Position numbers and translations under genes: made by a program. DNA of 64,000 nucleotides from assembly GCF_015476655.1 (NCBI RefSeq), contig NZ_JABFHF010000023.1, positions 1 through 64,000 on the forward strand, given 5' to 3'. Under the pieces are notes generated by a model. It was not told the origin of the DNA and searched no databases. It saw only the letters and a list, made by a program, of their open reading frames with translations. How positions within the stretch are numbered: the stretch's first letter is position 1; every line of letters begins with the position of its first letter. Origin of the DNA: Aquiflexum lacus. Lineage in GTDB: Bacteria > Bacteroidota > Bacteroidia > Cytophagales > Cyclobacteriaceae. Positions 35,701-44,639 of the stretch are shown here, piece after piece.

Positions 35701-36861
35701 AACAAAAAAGGTTTAAATAACAACCAAATCCGTCCTGAATTTTCTTTGGAAAACATGGGAGATGTTCCGATTGACTTGTCTCAAATAACTGCCAAATATT
35801 GGTTTACTCCTGAAGAATACGCCCCTATTTTAACCTGGATTGATTATTCACCCTTGGGTAAGGAAAACATCTATACCCAATATGAGGAACTTTCCAACCC
35901 AAGACAAAAAGCATTTGGGTATTTAAGTTACAGTTTTGATAAATCAGCGGGAAAATTGGAGGCGGGTTTAAAATCCGGTTTGACCAAATCCAGAATTGCT
36001 AAATCAGATTTTACTACATTTAATGAGGAAAATGATTACAGTTATTTAAAAACTTCCTCAAAAACAGAAAATAACCGCTTTACCCTTTATAGAAATGGTA
36101 TTCTTGTTTGGGGCGAGGAACCAGAAATAGAGGATACTGAAAGCAGAGTGAGTATTCACTCCAGAACTATTGGCAATAATTCCAATACCAATCTAATTAG
36201 AACTCATTTAATATTGAAAAATGAAGGAAATTCTAAGCTCGATTATCAGGATTTATCATTTAGGTATTGGTTTAATTCCAACGGGAATTCTGAATTGAAA
36301 AATTGGATAGATTATGCGAAATTGGGAAAGGAATTTGTAATTACAGAGTTTTTTGAAGTTACCCCCCCTTTCATGGGAGGGGACACCTACTTAGAATTTA
36401 AAATTGACCCTGCGGCAAATACGCTTCATCCATTCAGTTCTACCGGAGAAATTCAATCTAGAACTGCCAAGGGTGATTGGTCCACCTTCGAACAATCCAA
36501 CCACCATTCTTACCTTGCTAATTCGGATTATCAAGAAAACGAACATATCACAGTATACTATAGAGGAGAGCTGCTTTTCGGAATAGAACCAAGTCAAATT
36601 GCTGATATATCAGAGGTGTTTAGCAATTCTGATGAAGAACTCATAATCTTCCCAAATCCGACAGAAAATTACATTCAATTCAATCTTGAACTTGATCCGA
36701 TTTCAGAAATAGTTATAATTGACTCCAGAAACCAGGTTGTTTTTCAAGGTTTTTTACCCAGAGATGGGATTCTTCCTATTGATAATCTACGAAAAGGCTT
36801 ATACCTGATTAAGGTCAATATGAGGGATAAAATATTTACAGGGAGGTTGCTTAAAAATTAA
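32710..36861 (+). CDS. Large secreted multidomain protein: two ricin-type trefoils, bacterial Ig, beta-helix, two CBM3, T9SS tag
   Basis: The start is uncertain (ATG 32710, TTG 32656, or GTG 32836, which gives the most compact signal peptide). From 32710 it has 1383 residues. A hydrophobic segment precedes SHSQ. Residues about 79-231 and 244-398 show six Q-x-W-like repeats (QKW, QRW, QQW, QGW, KNW, QLW), i.e. two ricin-type trefoils. About 401-481 is a BIG2-type domain and 488-984 a parallel beta-helix with a DUF1565-like start. About 986-1139 and 1144-1294 are two CBM3 modules (each ending with LVWGEEP or LLFGIEP). Residues 1310-1383 are a type A T9SS sorting domain (IIFPNPTENYIQF, RLLKN). 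Likely a cell-surface or secreted polysaccharide-active protein; the beta-helix catalytic activity is unproven. Confidence 0.8.
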   Translation: MLSYISSFLYLLIFNNYRGIIPVSGIKKNHQKFAYFKIHIPLVKWSIFNQKVILADKHYFLFVLFLLIISISNSHSQSIKEGVYNIRSVANEKTLHSSNEAYTQEISGFYTITFPVSSSDVSHAQKWKLIKLNDGSFNIVNIRYWKSALTSVERLVEDGPDSKYVITSEINDSDFQRWEFIEVKDGIYNIINKGNGLSLTSTELVYSPNPNGEYLLVSPLQNDESQQWRLNVFYTEDQVNSIGLPNVPYKFINIGTSKFLHSTSQTNSATGGDYYPIVFELRSSQNQGWYFLNNIDGSFKIENLLYSGRVLTRSNRDLASGTEDKYVTLAVNSIDSRKNWIFTPQGGSIYKIFNQSDNSVFSATDLPFTSNPIGRYVGTKTDLDDADQLWAFQISNQFPVSEISLDRPSIVLGIGDTDQLFTSVLPEYATYKDVFWSSENPEIATVDRDGNITGLSVGVTKILATTLDGRLFVHSEIKVKAQIFENTTFYVSLDGNNINDGLSKETAWKTLDFAASQVDPDRGNSVELSAGIHLLNSTIYLPSEISLIGQGSDKTTIRGNWENNDEDFRRNIGKLIEIVGGKRNHLIANISFDGNDRKISGAISNVNSDSLEVVNCLFKNFGSSALKIENSSFSKVYESEFIESGYEATDGTSWGSLGMIHLYKTTHNDIHDIYFESTLPGTGYAIKSGNRGNQGTLERYTDNYLKDSKFYRLKTRLKPRQTWNNVANFAIELHHNIVERNEIFDSDFDRTVSLSNEHFPQTAPTIRFHHNYVHPSSFGFGYWIEVKTSYLEIDHNFFDGGITGFNDFSRDCCPLRDIKIHHNIAQNVTRFFGDQGRFQNLQIHNNTVVFTNNPSPSVNPDRNRFYYNETAGQDNGIWIKNNLIIAPESLPGRLFTMREGASFPNEIEFERNLIYNIDTLVASNLGVKMKEHIVGSPLLLKEGEVPIPYYGLSMESPAIDAGVLIEGITDDFKGSSPDIGAVESEYTFGLKLLYLNGNKKGLNNNQIRPEFSLENMGDVPIDLSQITAKYWFTPEEYAPILTWIDYSPLGKENIYTQYEELSNPRQKAFGYLSYSFDKSAGKLEAGLKSGLTKSRIAKSDFTTFNEENDYSYLKTSSKTENNRFTLYRNGILVWGEEPEIEDTESRVSIHSRTIGNNSNTNLIRTHLILKNEGNSKLDYQDLSFRYWFNSNGNSELKNWIDYAKLGKEFVITEFFEVTPPFMGGDTYLEFKIDPAANTLHPFSSTGEIQSRTAKGDWSTFEQSNHHSYLANSDYQENEHITVYYRGELLFGIEPSQIADISEVFSNSDEELIIFPNPTENYIQFNLELDPISEIVIIDSRNQVVFQGFLPRDGILPIDNLRKGLYLIKVNMRDKIFTGRLLKN

Positions 36862-36871
36862 AGATATATTG

Positions 36872-36906
36872 AACCGATGTATTAAACCATGGTTCATGCA
36901 TCGGTT
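36872..36906 (+). terminator. Terminator-like nested hairpin after the CBM3 gene
   Basis: Outer arms AACCGATG (36872-36879) and CATCGGTT (36899-36906) enclose a second perfect palindrome AACCATGGTT (36885-36894). There is only a short T-run after it, so termination is plausible but not strong. Confidence 0.45.
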
Positions 36907-37061
36907 TGAATATAGATCAGGTAGGATTTTCCCTTTATGAATTTCGGAAAGACTAACCTCCTGCACGTCTGGAAGGTCTGAGGACAAATATAAGTTATAT
37001 AAAGATAAAATACCGATATCGAATGGGCAACACACAGGAGCATAATTATCTGGGGGTATTC

Positions 37062-37080
37062 TCCCGAATCAAGTTCGGGA
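37062..37080. repeat. Small GC hairpin upstream of the FAD oxidoreductase gene
   Basis: TCCCGAATCAAGTTCGGGA forms a seven-base stem with a five-base loop, ending 37 bases before the start codon at 37118. A similar compact hairpin precedes the uxuA gene at 52187. It may be a leader structure or a dispersed element. Confidence 0.45.
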
Positions 37081-37117
37081 TAGGCTATGAGACCGCTAAA
37101 AATCAAATCATAAACAC

Positions 37118-39130
37118 ATGAAATCAGATTTCCTTTTATTCATATTAATCTGTCAATTATTTTTCTTTTCATGTTTAGAAAAGAAGGAAGACAATATTTA
37201 CAATTACGATTTGGTAATCTACGGAGGAACTTCTGCTGGGGTAATGGCAGCATATGCTGCAAAAAATCAAGGTAAAAGTGTATTGTTAATAGAGCATGGG
37301 AATCATCTTGGAGGATTGAGTTCAGGTGGACTAGGCTATACAGATATCGGCAATAAATCCGCAGTTAAAGGATTGGCATTGGATTTCTATAGAAGGATTG
37401 GAAAACGATACGGCGTTTTTGAACAAAGTGTTTTTGAACCTCATGTGGCCGAGAGTATTTTTGATTCTTATATGGTTGAGTCCAAAGTAGATGTCTGGAA
37501 GCTATATAGGCTCATTGATGTAAAAAAAGAGGATTACCGAATAGCTGAGATTACATTAGAAAGTTCCAAGAGACCAATTCCTGAAAATAATAAAATTATA
37601 AAGGCGCAGGTTTTTATAGATGCAAGTTATGAAGGTGATCTGATGGCCAAGGCCAATGTTTCCTACACGGTTGGAAGGGAAGGAAATGATGTTTATAATG
37701 AAAAATGGAATGGGGTACAACTCTTGGATAAACATCAGTTTATAGATGGCATTGATCCTTATGTAATCCCCAAAGACCCTAAAAGTGGTTTGTTGTGGGG
37801 TATCAGTAATTCAAAACTTCCACCTATCGGTTCGGGGGACAAGAAGATTCAAGCCTATAATTTCAGGCTATGTCTGACTGACAGTGTTGAAAATAGAGTT
37901 CCCATCACAAAACCTGCAAATTATGATTCAACAAAATATGAGCTTTTTATTAGATTAATTGAAAACAATCAACCGGGAATTTTTTGGGAAAAGGGATTTT
38001 GGTTTGGTGAGATGCCAAACAGAAAGACAGATATAAATAATGATGGCCCATTTTCTACGGATTATATTGGGATGAACTATGATTATCCGGAGGGAGATTA
38101 TGCTTATAGAGCTAAGTTTATCAAAGAACTGGAAGAGTATACAAAAGGGTTTTTATTTTTTCTACAAAATGATGAGAGGATACCACTCGAATTGAGAGAG
38201 GTATTGATTCCATATGGTTACCCTAAGGATGAATACCTAGATAATGATCATTTTAGTCACCAACCTTACATAAGGGAAGCCAGAAGGATGGTAAGTGATT
38301 ATGTGATGACTGAGCACAATTGTTGGGGAAGAGAAAAAGTAAAGGATGGAGTCGCAATGGCTTCCTATGGTATGGATTCTCACAATGTGCAGCGGTTAGT
38401 TGTGAACGGAATGGTGAAAAATGAAGGGGATGTGCAGGTTCATGGGTTTGCTCCTTATGAAATTTCTTACAAGTCGATAGTCCCCAAAAAATCAGAGATT
38501 CAAAATCTAATAGTGCCTGTCTGTCTTTCAGCAAGTCACATTGCCTATGGCTCCATACGAATGGAACCTGTATTTATGGCTTTGGGTCAATCTGCAGGTA
38601 TTGCAGCAATTCAGGCTATCCAGAGTGGAGTAGCGGTTCAGGAAATTGATATCGAAAAATTGAAAGAAAGCCTTGAATTAAATCCTTATTCAGACAATAG
38701 GGCAGCTGATATTCTGATTGATGATAATGATGCTGAACTTGTAAGCGTTGAAGGGAATTGGAAAACTGATACAAAAGGTAATTTTGGAATTTCCTCTCTT
38801 TACACTGAGGGTTCCAAAAGAAACAGAATTATCTATAAGCCAAATATTCAAGTTTCTGGTAATTATGAAATCTATGTTTATTTAAAAAATAAACCAGGGT
38901 TATCTACAATTACGAGATATTATGTAAAGGTAGGAGAAGAGTTGAATACAATAGATTTTGACAACTCAAGAATTATTGTGAAAGGACAGACAGCAGGTAC
39001 TTGGATGCTATTAGGAGAATTTAATTTAAAAAGTGATGAAAAAAACTCCATAATAGTAACAGACGAGAATTCGAATGGAATAGTAATGGCCGATGCATTA
39101 ATTTTAATCAAGACCTCTACTGAGAAATAA
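37118..39130 (+). CDS. FAD-dependent oxidoreductase lipoprotein with golvesin-like C-terminal domain
   Basis: The 670-residue protein starts with a lipobox (FFFSC, Cys19) and a dinucleotide-binding segment YDLVIYGGTSAGVMAAYAA (residues about 30-48), matching the FAD_oxidored family (Pfam PF12831). The conserved LIEHGNHLGGLSSGGLG and GQSAGIAAIQA segments are present. Residues about 530-668 form a beta-sandwich (NYEIYVYLKNKPG) resembling golvesin C-terminal domains found on xanthan-lyase-like secreted proteins. A lipid-anchored, probably periplasmic or surface oxidase or dehydrogenase of sugar substrates is plausible, but the substrate is unknown. Confidence 0.78.
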   Translation: MKSDFLLFILICQLFFFSCLEKKEDNIYNYDLVIYGGTSAGVMAAYAAKNQGKSVLLIEHGNHLGGLSSGGLGYTDIGNKSAVKGLALDFYRRIGKRYGVFEQSVFEPHVAESIFDSYMVESKVDVWKLYRLIDVKKEDYRIAEITLESSKRPIPENNKIIKAQVFIDASYEGDLMAKANVSYTVGREGNDVYNEKWNGVQLLDKHQFIDGIDPYVIPKDPKSGLLWGISNSKLPPIGSGDKKIQAYNFRLCLTDSVENRVPITKPANYDSTKYELFIRLIENNQPGIFWEKGFWFGEMPNRKTDINNDGPFSTDYIGMNYDYPEGDYAYRAKFIKELEEYTKGFLFFLQNDERIPLELREVLIPYGYPKDEYLDNDHFSHQPYIREARRMVSDYVMTEHNCWGREKVKDGVAMASYGMDSHNVQRLVVNGMVKNEGDVQVHGFAPYEISYKSIVPKKSEIQNLIVPVCLSASHIAYGSIRMEPVFMALGQSAGIAAIQAIQSGVAVQEIDIEKLKESLELNPYSDNRAADILIDDNDAELVSVEGNWKTDTKGNFGISSLYTEGSKRNRIIYKPNIQVSGNYEIYVYLKNKPGLSTITRYYVKVGEELNTIDFDNSRIIVKGQTAGTWMLLGEFNLKSDEKNSIIVTDENSNGIVMADALILIKTSTEK

Positions 39131-39163
39131 AAAATGGATGTTCATTGATTTAAAACAACAGGA

Positions 39164-41350
39164 ATGACAAAGCAGATTGTAAATATTTTAATATTGATCT
39201 TTTCCATTGGCTTTGAGGGGCTATGTGACGGTTATAATAGGGAATTCGTCCTATTTTCTAGCCAAGAGCAAGCCTCAATTTTTTTGCATCCAAATGAGCC
39301 CGAGCATGTCAGGTTTGCTGTTCAGGATTTGGTCAATGATATCAGGAAAATTTCGGGAAAGGAATTAAAAGTAATTACCGAATTCAAGTCTTGTAGGGAT
39401 AATTGTATAGTGATTGGTTCATTGGCGAATGAAGCTTTCAATGGATTTATTCAAAAAATAGGAAGTGAGAAATCAGCCGGGCATCGGGGGCTTTGGGAAA
39501 GCTATCACATCGAAATTTTCAAATCTGATAGGAATTACCTACAAATTGTAGGATCAGATTCTCGAGGCACTATGTTTGGCATTTATCATTTTTTGGAAGA
39601 TTATTTAGGAGTTGATCCATTGTACTACTGGTCGGACCGTGAGCCTGCCAAAAGAAATGAGCTGATTTTTAAAAATATAAATTTCACATCCAGTACTCCT
39701 ACATTCAAATATCGAGGCTGGTTTATAAATGATGAGGATTTATTTACCGGTTTTATGCCTTCTGGGGGTAAGCGTAATATTGATTATCCCTATTATGGAG
39801 AAGTGGTCAACCCTAGACTTATGGAGCATGTGGTTGAGGCATTGGTTAGGTCAAAAATGAACTTGATTATTCCGGCAAGCTTTATAGATATTATGAATCC
39901 TGCCGAAGAAGAACTGGTTAAAATTGCCGCAAAAAGAGGGGTTTTCATTTCCCAACACCATGTGGAACCTGTCGGGGTCAGCGCCTTTGCTTTTTTCAAT
40001 TATTGGAAAGCCAAAGGGGAGGATAAACTGTTTTCTTATTATAGTAGCAAGGAGGAGTTGATAGAAGTATGGGAGGCATATGCCAAAAAATGGTCTACTT
40101 ACCCCAATGTGATCTGGCAAATAGGTCTTAGGGGTATCGGTGATAGACCGATGTGGATGGCAGACCCCGGGATTCCCCAAACAGAGGAAGACTTTGGAAG
40201 AATTATTTCTGAGGCTATGAAAGAGCAGATTAGAATTATTAAAAAATATGACAAAAGAAGCGATATTCCCCTGACTACTACGCTATGGGCTGAAGGAGCT
40301 GGTTTGTTTGCTGAAGGCTATTTGGAAATACCTCATAATTGTATGATCATCTTTTCTGACAACAGTCCAGGGTGGATTTTCACGCCTGATTTTTATCAGG
40401 TAGCACGTGAGGAAAATAGGAAATACGGTATATACTATCATCAACAAGTTTGGGGTTCAGGGCCTCATTTGGCACCTGCAGTCCACCCATCGCGTACCCA
40501 CCGTCTTATTGGAGAGGCTATAGAACGACAGAGCGGCGAATATGCCATCATCAATGTGTCCAATGTCAGGGAGTTTGTTTTTGGAATAGAGGCGACAAGC
40601 AAAATGTTGGTGGATTTTAAAAACTTCAGTTTGGAACAACATCTAAACCAATGGTTTGAAAACCGATACCCAAGTGTTCCTAAATTGGCTCGGGAAGCCT
40701 ATCAAAGTTACTATGATATTTTTGTTGAGCATGATGAAATAGGTGTGCCAATGCTTCTGGACGGTCAAACAAGAGGATCGGGAGGAAATCATCTCAGAAA
40801 AATCCAGGAGTATCTTAAGGATCCCGAAAAATACAAGGCTGAAAAACAGATTAAGTTACCTAACAAACTAAGTGTAGAAGCTGAATGGGCCAAAAAGCAC
40901 CTTTCTGCCCAATACCAACCTACGGTTCAGGCTGATGCCTATCAGCAAAAGGTCATTCAACAGAGGTTGGCCTTGGCCATTGCTATGAAAAGGGCTGAAA
41001 GTCTCCAACCACTGCTTAATCCAATCGAATTCGATTTTTTCAAGACAGATCTTTTGTCAAACGTATTGTTGATGTCAGGGCTGACCAAGTGGTTGGACCA
41101 TATCCTGAAAGCCCGGCAGTTCTTAGATTTAGGAGACGAAACTAGGGCACTCGAGAACTTGGAGATTGCCCATGCTTTTCTCTCTGAAGTGGATTTAGCA
41201 CGAAAACTTCGAACCCAAGGCAAATGGAAAGATTGGTACAATGGAGATACCAAAGTCAATTTGCCATATACAGAGCAACTCTCTGAACAAACTTTAAAAC
41301 TGTTAAGGGAAAAGGTACAAGTTGGAATAGATTGGACAAGTCCCCTGTAA
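39164..41350 (+). CDS. GH115-family alpha-glucuronidase
   Basis: The 728-residue protein has a signal-like N-terminus. The N-terminal GH115 accessory domain contains IVGSDSRGTMFGIYHFLEDYLGVDP, and the catalytic barrel begins with TPTFKYRGWFINDED. The family shares LTTTLWAEGAGLFAEGYL, FSDNSPGW and YHQQVWGSGPHLAP. GH115 enzymes cleave alpha-1,2-linked (4-O-methyl-)glucuronic acid from xylan and related polymers. It is shorter than many GH115 proteins because it lacks the usual C-terminal beta domain. It lies 33 bases after the FAD gene and is probably co-transcribed with it. The released glucuronate fits the UxaC pathway encoded downstream. Confidence 0.85.
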   Translation: MTKQIVNILILIFSIGFEGLCDGYNREFVLFSSQEQASIFLHPNEPEHVRFAVQDLVNDIRKISGKELKVITEFKSCRDNCIVIGSLANEAFNGFIQKIGSEKSAGHRGLWESYHIEIFKSDRNYLQIVGSDSRGTMFGIYHFLEDYLGVDPLYYWSDREPAKRNELIFKNINFTSSTPTFKYRGWFINDEDLFTGFMPSGGKRNIDYPYYGEVVNPRLMEHVVEALVRSKMNLIIPASFIDIMNPAEEELVKIAAKRGVFISQHHVEPVGVSAFAFFNYWKAKGEDKLFSYYSSKEELIEVWEAYAKKWSTYPNVIWQIGLRGIGDRPMWMADPGIPQTEEDFGRIISEAMKEQIRIIKKYDKRSDIPLTTTLWAEGAGLFAEGYLEIPHNCMIIFSDNSPGWIFTPDFYQVAREENRKYGIYYHQQVWGSGPHLAPAVHPSRTHRLIGEAIERQSGEYAIINVSNVREFVFGIEATSKMLVDFKNFSLEQHLNQWFENRYPSVPKLAREAYQSYYDIFVEHDEIGVPMLLDGQTRGSGGNHLRKIQEYLKDPEKYKAEKQIKLPNKLSVEAEWAKKHLSAQYQPTVQADAYQQKVIQQRLALAIAMKRAESLQPLLNPIEFDFFKTDLLSNVLLMSGLTKWLDHILKARQFLDLGDETRALENLEIAHAFLSEVDLARKLRTQGKWKDWYNGDTKVNLPYTEQLSEQTLKLLREKVQVGIDWTSPL

Positions 41351-41512
41351 TTCAGAATAAAAAATGGATTATTAATGAGATTTGATTTTCAGGTTAATTT
41401 ATCATTTACCAAATACTTGGGATCAACACATAGTGTTACTTAAATAAAAATCTCCTTTTTCTTTTTCTAATAATATTATAGACTAAGAAATGATTTTGTA
41501 AACTATATAATA

Positions 41513-42931
41513 ATGAAAATAAAAAGAAATTATCCATTGGGTTTATGTTTATTGTCAACTTTCTTTTTCAATTCCTGCAATAATCAGGATAAAGATTCCG
41601 GTTTTTCTTTATTAGGTAGAATTGAACCTAGACATGCCCGGGATATTTCTTCATCAAACTGGTCAATTGGTGCAGAAACCATGGATAGGGGATATACAAT
41701 TTATGACAACTGGAGAGATTACCTTGGGCCATTGGGTTTCAAAAAAGCAAGAATTCAGGCAGGATGGGCCAGGGTAGAAAAAGAAAAAGGTATTTATGAT
41801 TTTGAGTGGTTGGATGATATCATTTATGATATGAAAAATCAAGGTGTACAACCCTGGGTAAATCTTGGTTACGGAAATTCAATTTATGCAGATGGAGGAG
41901 GAACTACCTTGTTTGGTGCTTTGCCACGATCCAAAGTGGCATTGGAAGGATGGGACAATTGGGTTCTTGCAACTGTCTCAAGGTATAAAGACCTTGTAAA
42001 TGAATGGGAAATATGGAATGAGCCAAATTATAAAATTCCCGTGGAATTGTATGCAGACTTCTTGATAAGAACAGCCCAAAAGGTCAGAGGAATTCAACCG
42101 GATGCCCAAATTCTGGCTTTCGGCTTGGGGAGTGGTGTAGATTATGAATATGCTGATAAAGTGTTAACCATTGTGGCAGAAAAAGGTAAACTTGACTTAA
42201 TCGATCAGGTGTCTTTTCATAGACACCTGTTTGATCCGGAAGATTATTCTAATGTTGAAAAGCTTGATTCGATTGTAAAAAAGTTTGATCCAAGGATCAA
42301 AATCAGACAAACTGAATCCGGCGCACCTACAGCCAATCAAAAAACGAAAGCTCTCAATAATTATGATTGGAAAGAACACTCAGCCTCCAAATGGGCACTT
42401 CGTCGGTTAATGGGTGATTTGGGAAGGGATATAGAGAGTAGCTATTTCGGGATAATGGAAATGAAATATCCCGACGAAATGAATTCCAAAGGGATTTTAA
42501 AATCCAATGATGATCAAACAGTCGAGCGTCCTAAGCAAACATATCAGGTCCTCCAAAATGTAGCATCCATCTTTGATGATAAACTTATCAGAATCAAAGA
42601 ATATCCCTATACATTTGAGAAAGATACATTACACTCTTTTTTCGTTTACGAGGATCTGGAAACAAAAGAACAGCTTTTTGTTTATTGGATCAATAATAAA
42701 ATACCTCAGGATGATGACCTTAAAACTACTGTGGACATAACAGTTCAAAAAGGGCATTTTACAGAACCAGTTTATGTAGATTTACTTACAGGAGAAGTAT
42801 GGGCGCTGGGTAAGGAACAGCTTGAGGTGGAAAATGATACCTACAATTTCAAAAATATACCTATTTATGACTCGCCAGGTATTATTGCTGATAGAAGCCT
42901 TCTGCAAATTACCGCTACTGAAAAAAAATGA
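41513..42931 (+). CDS. Clan GH-A glycoside hydrolase, lipoprotein (first paralogue)
   Basis: In this 472-residue protein the lipobox FNSC gives Cys22. The TIM-barrel signatures are WARVEKEKGIYDFEWLDDII, the acid/base WEIWNEPN (Glu170), and RQTESGAP with the candidate nucleophile Glu268. The nearest family that I can suggest is GH39-like; the exact family is not certain. Its closest relative in the window is the protein at 44640, with the same motifs and the same length. It probably cleaves beta-linkages in the locus substrate. The last four bases overlap the next gene (ATGA). Confidence 0.78.
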   Translation: MKIKRNYPLGLCLLSTFFFNSCNNQDKDSGFSLLGRIEPRHARDISSSNWSIGAETMDRGYTIYDNWRDYLGPLGFKKARIQAGWARVEKEKGIYDFEWLDDIIYDMKNQGVQPWVNLGYGNSIYADGGGTTLFGALPRSKVALEGWDNWVLATVSRYKDLVNEWEIWNEPNYKIPVELYADFLIRTAQKVRGIQPDAQILAFGLGSGVDYEYADKVLTIVAEKGKLDLIDQVSFHRHLFDPEDYSNVEKLDSIVKKFDPRIKIRQTESGAPTANQKTKALNNYDWKEHSASKWALRRLMGDLGRDIESSYFGIMEMKYPDEMNSKGILKSNDDQTVERPKQTYQVLQNVASIFDDKLIRIKEYPYTFEKDTLHSFFVYEDLETKEQLFVYWINNKIPQDDDLKTTVDITVQKGHFTEPVYVDLLTGEVWALGKEQLEVENDTYNFKNIPIYDSPGIIADRSLLQITATEKK

Positions 42932-44421
42932 AAACATCCCTAATTAAATTTTATTCATTCTCATTAATTTTCATATACAATTTAACATCAATTGATGTTA
43001 TAGTTTGTCAACAAGTTGATGTCCATGGATACCAGACAATTGCTAGTCATCATCTCAATATTGAATGTAATGATGCTTCCACATTTGGCTTTTTGCCTAG
43101 TGCAACTGGCAAAGAAAATACAATTGCACTTCAGAAAGCTTTAGATCAGGGCGGGTCAATCCATGTCAATCGACCAGGAACCTATAAAATCGCCGGAACA
43201 GTCTATATTGGCAGTCATACTTCCCTGGTTTTTGGGAATGGAGTATTTCTCCAAAAAGTGGATGAAGAAGGCACATTTACCCACGTACTTTTAAACAAAG
43301 GTGCTCTTACTAAAAACTATGACGAACACATTTCCATTCAAGGGTTACACATAATTGTCAATGGAATTGATAAAGTATTTTCTGAAGTCTATGGATTACG
43401 TGGGCAGATTGCTTTTTTTTATGTCAAAGACCTGCGAATTGAACATTTCAGGATGATGGATCTTGAAAAAGCCCAGTTTGGAATACATGTATGTACATTT
43501 GAAGACCTGATCATAAATGATGTTATCATCAAAGGTAAAAAAGATGGAATACACCTCGGGCGGGGCAAACGATTTGCGATAAGTAATGGGGTTTTCGAAA
43601 CCTTTGATGACGCCCTAGCATTGAATGGCCATGATTATGCTACTTCCAATCCGGAAATGGGATGGATAGAAGACGGAGTAGTTGAAAAATGTCATGATTT
43701 AAATGCTGAAAATACTACTGGTTATTTTTGTCGTATTCTTGCCGGTGCATGGGTTGATTGGAAGCCTGGTATGGAGGTACAACAGTCAGACGCTGTAGTT
43801 TCCGATGGAAAAATTTACAGGGTGCAAGCCCAACCGGATGGTAAACTGTATACCTCATATACCAGACCTGTCCATGATACCGGTAGTCAAGAGTTAGACG
43901 GTATCAATTGGGGAGTGGTTCAGGAAGAAGTAATCCATACAGCGGGAGTTAGGAATGTGGTTTTTAGGGATATATTTTTGGAAAAGCCAAGAATAGCGTT
44001 TTCAATACATTTTGACAACGACCGATACAGCAGATCTTATTACCCCGGCGCTGAGATTCCCATTCAGGAAAATCTTTTGTTCGACAACATCTTCATAAAA
44101 CACCAAGAAAAAAAAGATTTTATCTCAATCAACACACCCATTGATGTAATCCGGATAACCAATTCAACTTTTAAAGAAAACCGCATCCGTTTCCATTCCA
44201 ATGAAGCAATGTCCAATTACTTGTCTACCACAATCAGTATTTCAAATAGTGATTTCGCTCATAATGGACATATGGAACTGTTGATCAATGAAGTTGAAAA
44301 TAAAGTCATTCTTTTTAAGACAATTTTCAACACTTCATTAAACAATTCATTCATAGGGATTATTGATGAAGGTCCCGGAAAGGTTACAATAGAAACAGAC
44401 CTTCCATGGAAACTACCTTGA
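42928..44421 (+). CDS. GH28-like right-handed beta-helix protein, exported
   Basis: The 497-residue protein has an N-terminal hydrophobic segment and a pectate-lyase-3/GH28-type start (FGFLPSATGKENTIALQKALDQ). Beta-helix rungs follow, including KKDGIHLGRGKRF and TFDDALALNGHDY. The Asp residues of DGIH and DDAL sit where GH28 enzymes hold catalytic acids, but the canonical G-H-G and R-I-K motifs are not obvious, so another activity on uronate or rhamnose linkages is possible. The start overlaps the end of the upstream GH-A gene, suggesting translational coupling and joint action. Confidence 0.72.
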   Translation: MKTSLIKFYSFSLIFIYNLTSIDVIVCQQVDVHGYQTIASHHLNIECNDASTFGFLPSATGKENTIALQKALDQGGSIHVNRPGTYKIAGTVYIGSHTSLVFGNGVFLQKVDEEGTFTHVLLNKGALTKNYDEHISIQGLHIIVNGIDKVFSEVYGLRGQIAFFYVKDLRIEHFRMMDLEKAQFGIHVCTFEDLIINDVIIKGKKDGIHLGRGKRFAISNGVFETFDDALALNGHDYATSNPEMGWIEDGVVEKCHDLNAENTTGYFCRILAGAWVDWKPGMEVQQSDAVVSDGKIYRVQAQPDGKLYTSYTRPVHDTGSQELDGINWGVVQEEVIHTAGVRNVVFRDIFLEKPRIAFSIHFDNDRYSRSYYPGAEIPIQENLLFDNIFIKHQEKKDFISINTPIDVIRITNSTFKENRIRFHSNEAMSNYLSTTISISNSDFAHNGHMELLINEVENKVILFKTIFNTSLNNSFIGIIDEGPGKVTIETDLPWKLP

Positions 44422-44554
44422 ATCAGGAATTCGGATACCTTTTCGATTCCATTCTAATCCGCTCGTCAGAACTTGAAGACAAAAATTTATTGAATACATA
44501 ATATCTTTGAAATTTAATTTTAAATAACATCAAAGTCTGAAATAGTAAATTCTG

Positions 44555-44570
44555 TTCAATTTTCTGCAAA
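44555..44570 (+). promoter_or_regulatory. AraC-type operator candidate upstream of the 44640 hydrolase
   Basis: TTCAATTTTCTGCAAA differs by one base from the site at 27465 and by two bases from the one at 47153. It lies 70 bases before the start codon in a 218-base gap that follows the end of the beta-helix gene, so this hydrolase gene likely has its own regulated promoter. Confidence 0.52.
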
Positions 44571-44639
44571 GATAAGATTATTGCTAATTATCATTTTGCT
44601 TTACTTTAGTAACAAACAATAACTTAAAATGTATCAAAA

